A stretch of 64,000 nucleotides of DNA from Pontederia crassipes (taxonomy: Eukaryota > Streptophyta > Magnoliopsida > Commelinales > Pontederiaceae): positions 44,605,696 through 44,669,695 of the forward strand of contig CM060188.1 of the NCBI GenBank assembly GCA_030549335.1, written 5' to 3'. The notes under the pieces were generated by a model, which was given only the letters and a program-made list of their open reading frames with translations, had not been told where the DNA came from and did not search any database. Below are positions 63,471 through 64,000 of the stretch, in pieces. The position numbers and the translations under genes were made by a program. Numbering within the stretch: the stretch's first letter is position 1; every line of letters begins with the position of its first letter.

Positions 63471-64000
63471 CACTACAAGAAAAAAGCTTAAAATGGAGAT
63501 AAAAAAATGACCATTATAAATAATCAATATTGATAAAAAAATTTAATTTAGACATTAAACACATTATTAGCGAAAGAAAAAAATATTCATCTCAAAAAAA
63601 TAAATTACGATCCTTAAAAGTGATTATTAATAATTATTAAATTTTGTCATCATTAACTATTTATAAATTAAGATCAAGCATGCATGAAGTGAATATTTTA
63701 TTTGACGAAAACTAAACATTTCCCTCCACTAATTTAAAAATAAATTAGTTTATGTATTTAATTAACTTAATTACATGTTATAAAATTCATTAGAAAAAAC
63801 ACAAAGACAAAATCGTTATAAAATATAATAGAATCTCTCCCATAAAAAACATGTTATAAAATACAATAGAAAAAACCCTAGCGTTTCTTCTTCTTCTAGC
63901 GATGTCCCTTGCTTTCTTTTTTAATTTCTGCTTGGCCATCCCCCCTCCCACCCGGGCGACATTGGCACCTTCTCCTCCGCCAGTGGCTGACGCACCGAAA
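63471..64000 (+). mobile_element. Possible CACTA-type element starting near the right edge
   Basis: CACTACAAGAAAAAAG at 63471-63486 matches the left terminus of plant CACTA transposons. The DNA after it is AT-rich. The other terminus, if present, lies beyond the window, so the element's extent and completeness are unknown. The conserved motif alone could also be a decayed end. Confidence 0.45.
63902..64000 (+). CDS. Possible gene start running off the window
   Basis: An ATG at 63902 opens 33 codons with no stop before the window ends (MSLAFFFNFCLAIPPP, then Pro- and Ala-rich). It is preceded by 'aaaaccctag', a telo-box-like motif common in plant promoters, and a TTC-rich stretch. Base composition turns GC-rich here, unlike the AT-rich DNA before it. 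It may be a real first exon, or a captured gene piece inside a CACTA element. Not recognised. Confidence 0.22.
   Translation, partial: MSLAFFFNFCLAIPPPTRATLAPSPPPVADAPK

Overview
The window is nuclear DNA from a flowering plant, most likely a monocot. Genes have spliceosomal GT-AG introns and GC-rich exons set in very AT-rich spacers. The intergenic DNA carries LTR, CACTA, LINE, SINE and MITE relics. The homeodomain gene at the right end resembles the grass HOX12/HOX14/GT1 group. No species can be named from the sequence alone.

The left two thirds (1-43943) is a tandem segmental array of four related units, A (1-15066), B (15067-30138), C (30139-40270) and D (40271 onward). D holds the intact parental gene pair: a single-exon RING-H2 gene on the minus strand and, divergently, a complete ten-exon JAC1-type J-domain (auxilin-like) gene on the plus strand (42835-47025). 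In A, B and C the J-domain gene is broken in exon 2 and fused to spacer DNA. A and B keep an intact RING gene, almost identical to that of D, and an open J-domain exon 1. C has lost the RING gene and J-domain exon 1, replaced by about 430 bp of foreign filler.

The broken J-domain copies record an insertion history. A solo LTR (about 2.14 kb) in exon 2 is shared by A, B and C. A CACTA-transposon remnant in intron 1 is also shared by A, B and C. A second solo LTR (2.74 kb, perfect 5-bp target duplication) is nested in the CACTA remnant in A and B only. The left half of C matches A/B almost perfectly while its right half is clearly diverged, so C is a recombinant. The RING block of D matches A/B far better than the DNA on either side of it, which suggests gene conversion.

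The right third (44-64 kb) is ordinary gene space. It contains the 3' part of the JAC1-type gene, with a SINE and a Harbinger-type MITE in intron 6. Next come about 4 kb of AT-rich intergenic DNA and a three-exon PPPDE/DeSI-type deSUMOylating/deubiquitinating peptidase gene (52462-59165). Its 5.1-kb first intron holds two LINE remnants and two SINEs. A class I HD-Zip transcription factor gene follows on the minus strand (61900-62812). A CACTA-type terminus and a possible gene start lie at the right edge.

No new enzymatic system is evident. The most notable feature is the young tandem array itself: it multiplies a RING E3-type gene together with 5' fragments of a chloroplast-movement gene. Near-identical 15-kb repeats can also be an assembly artefact, so copy number needs an independent test.
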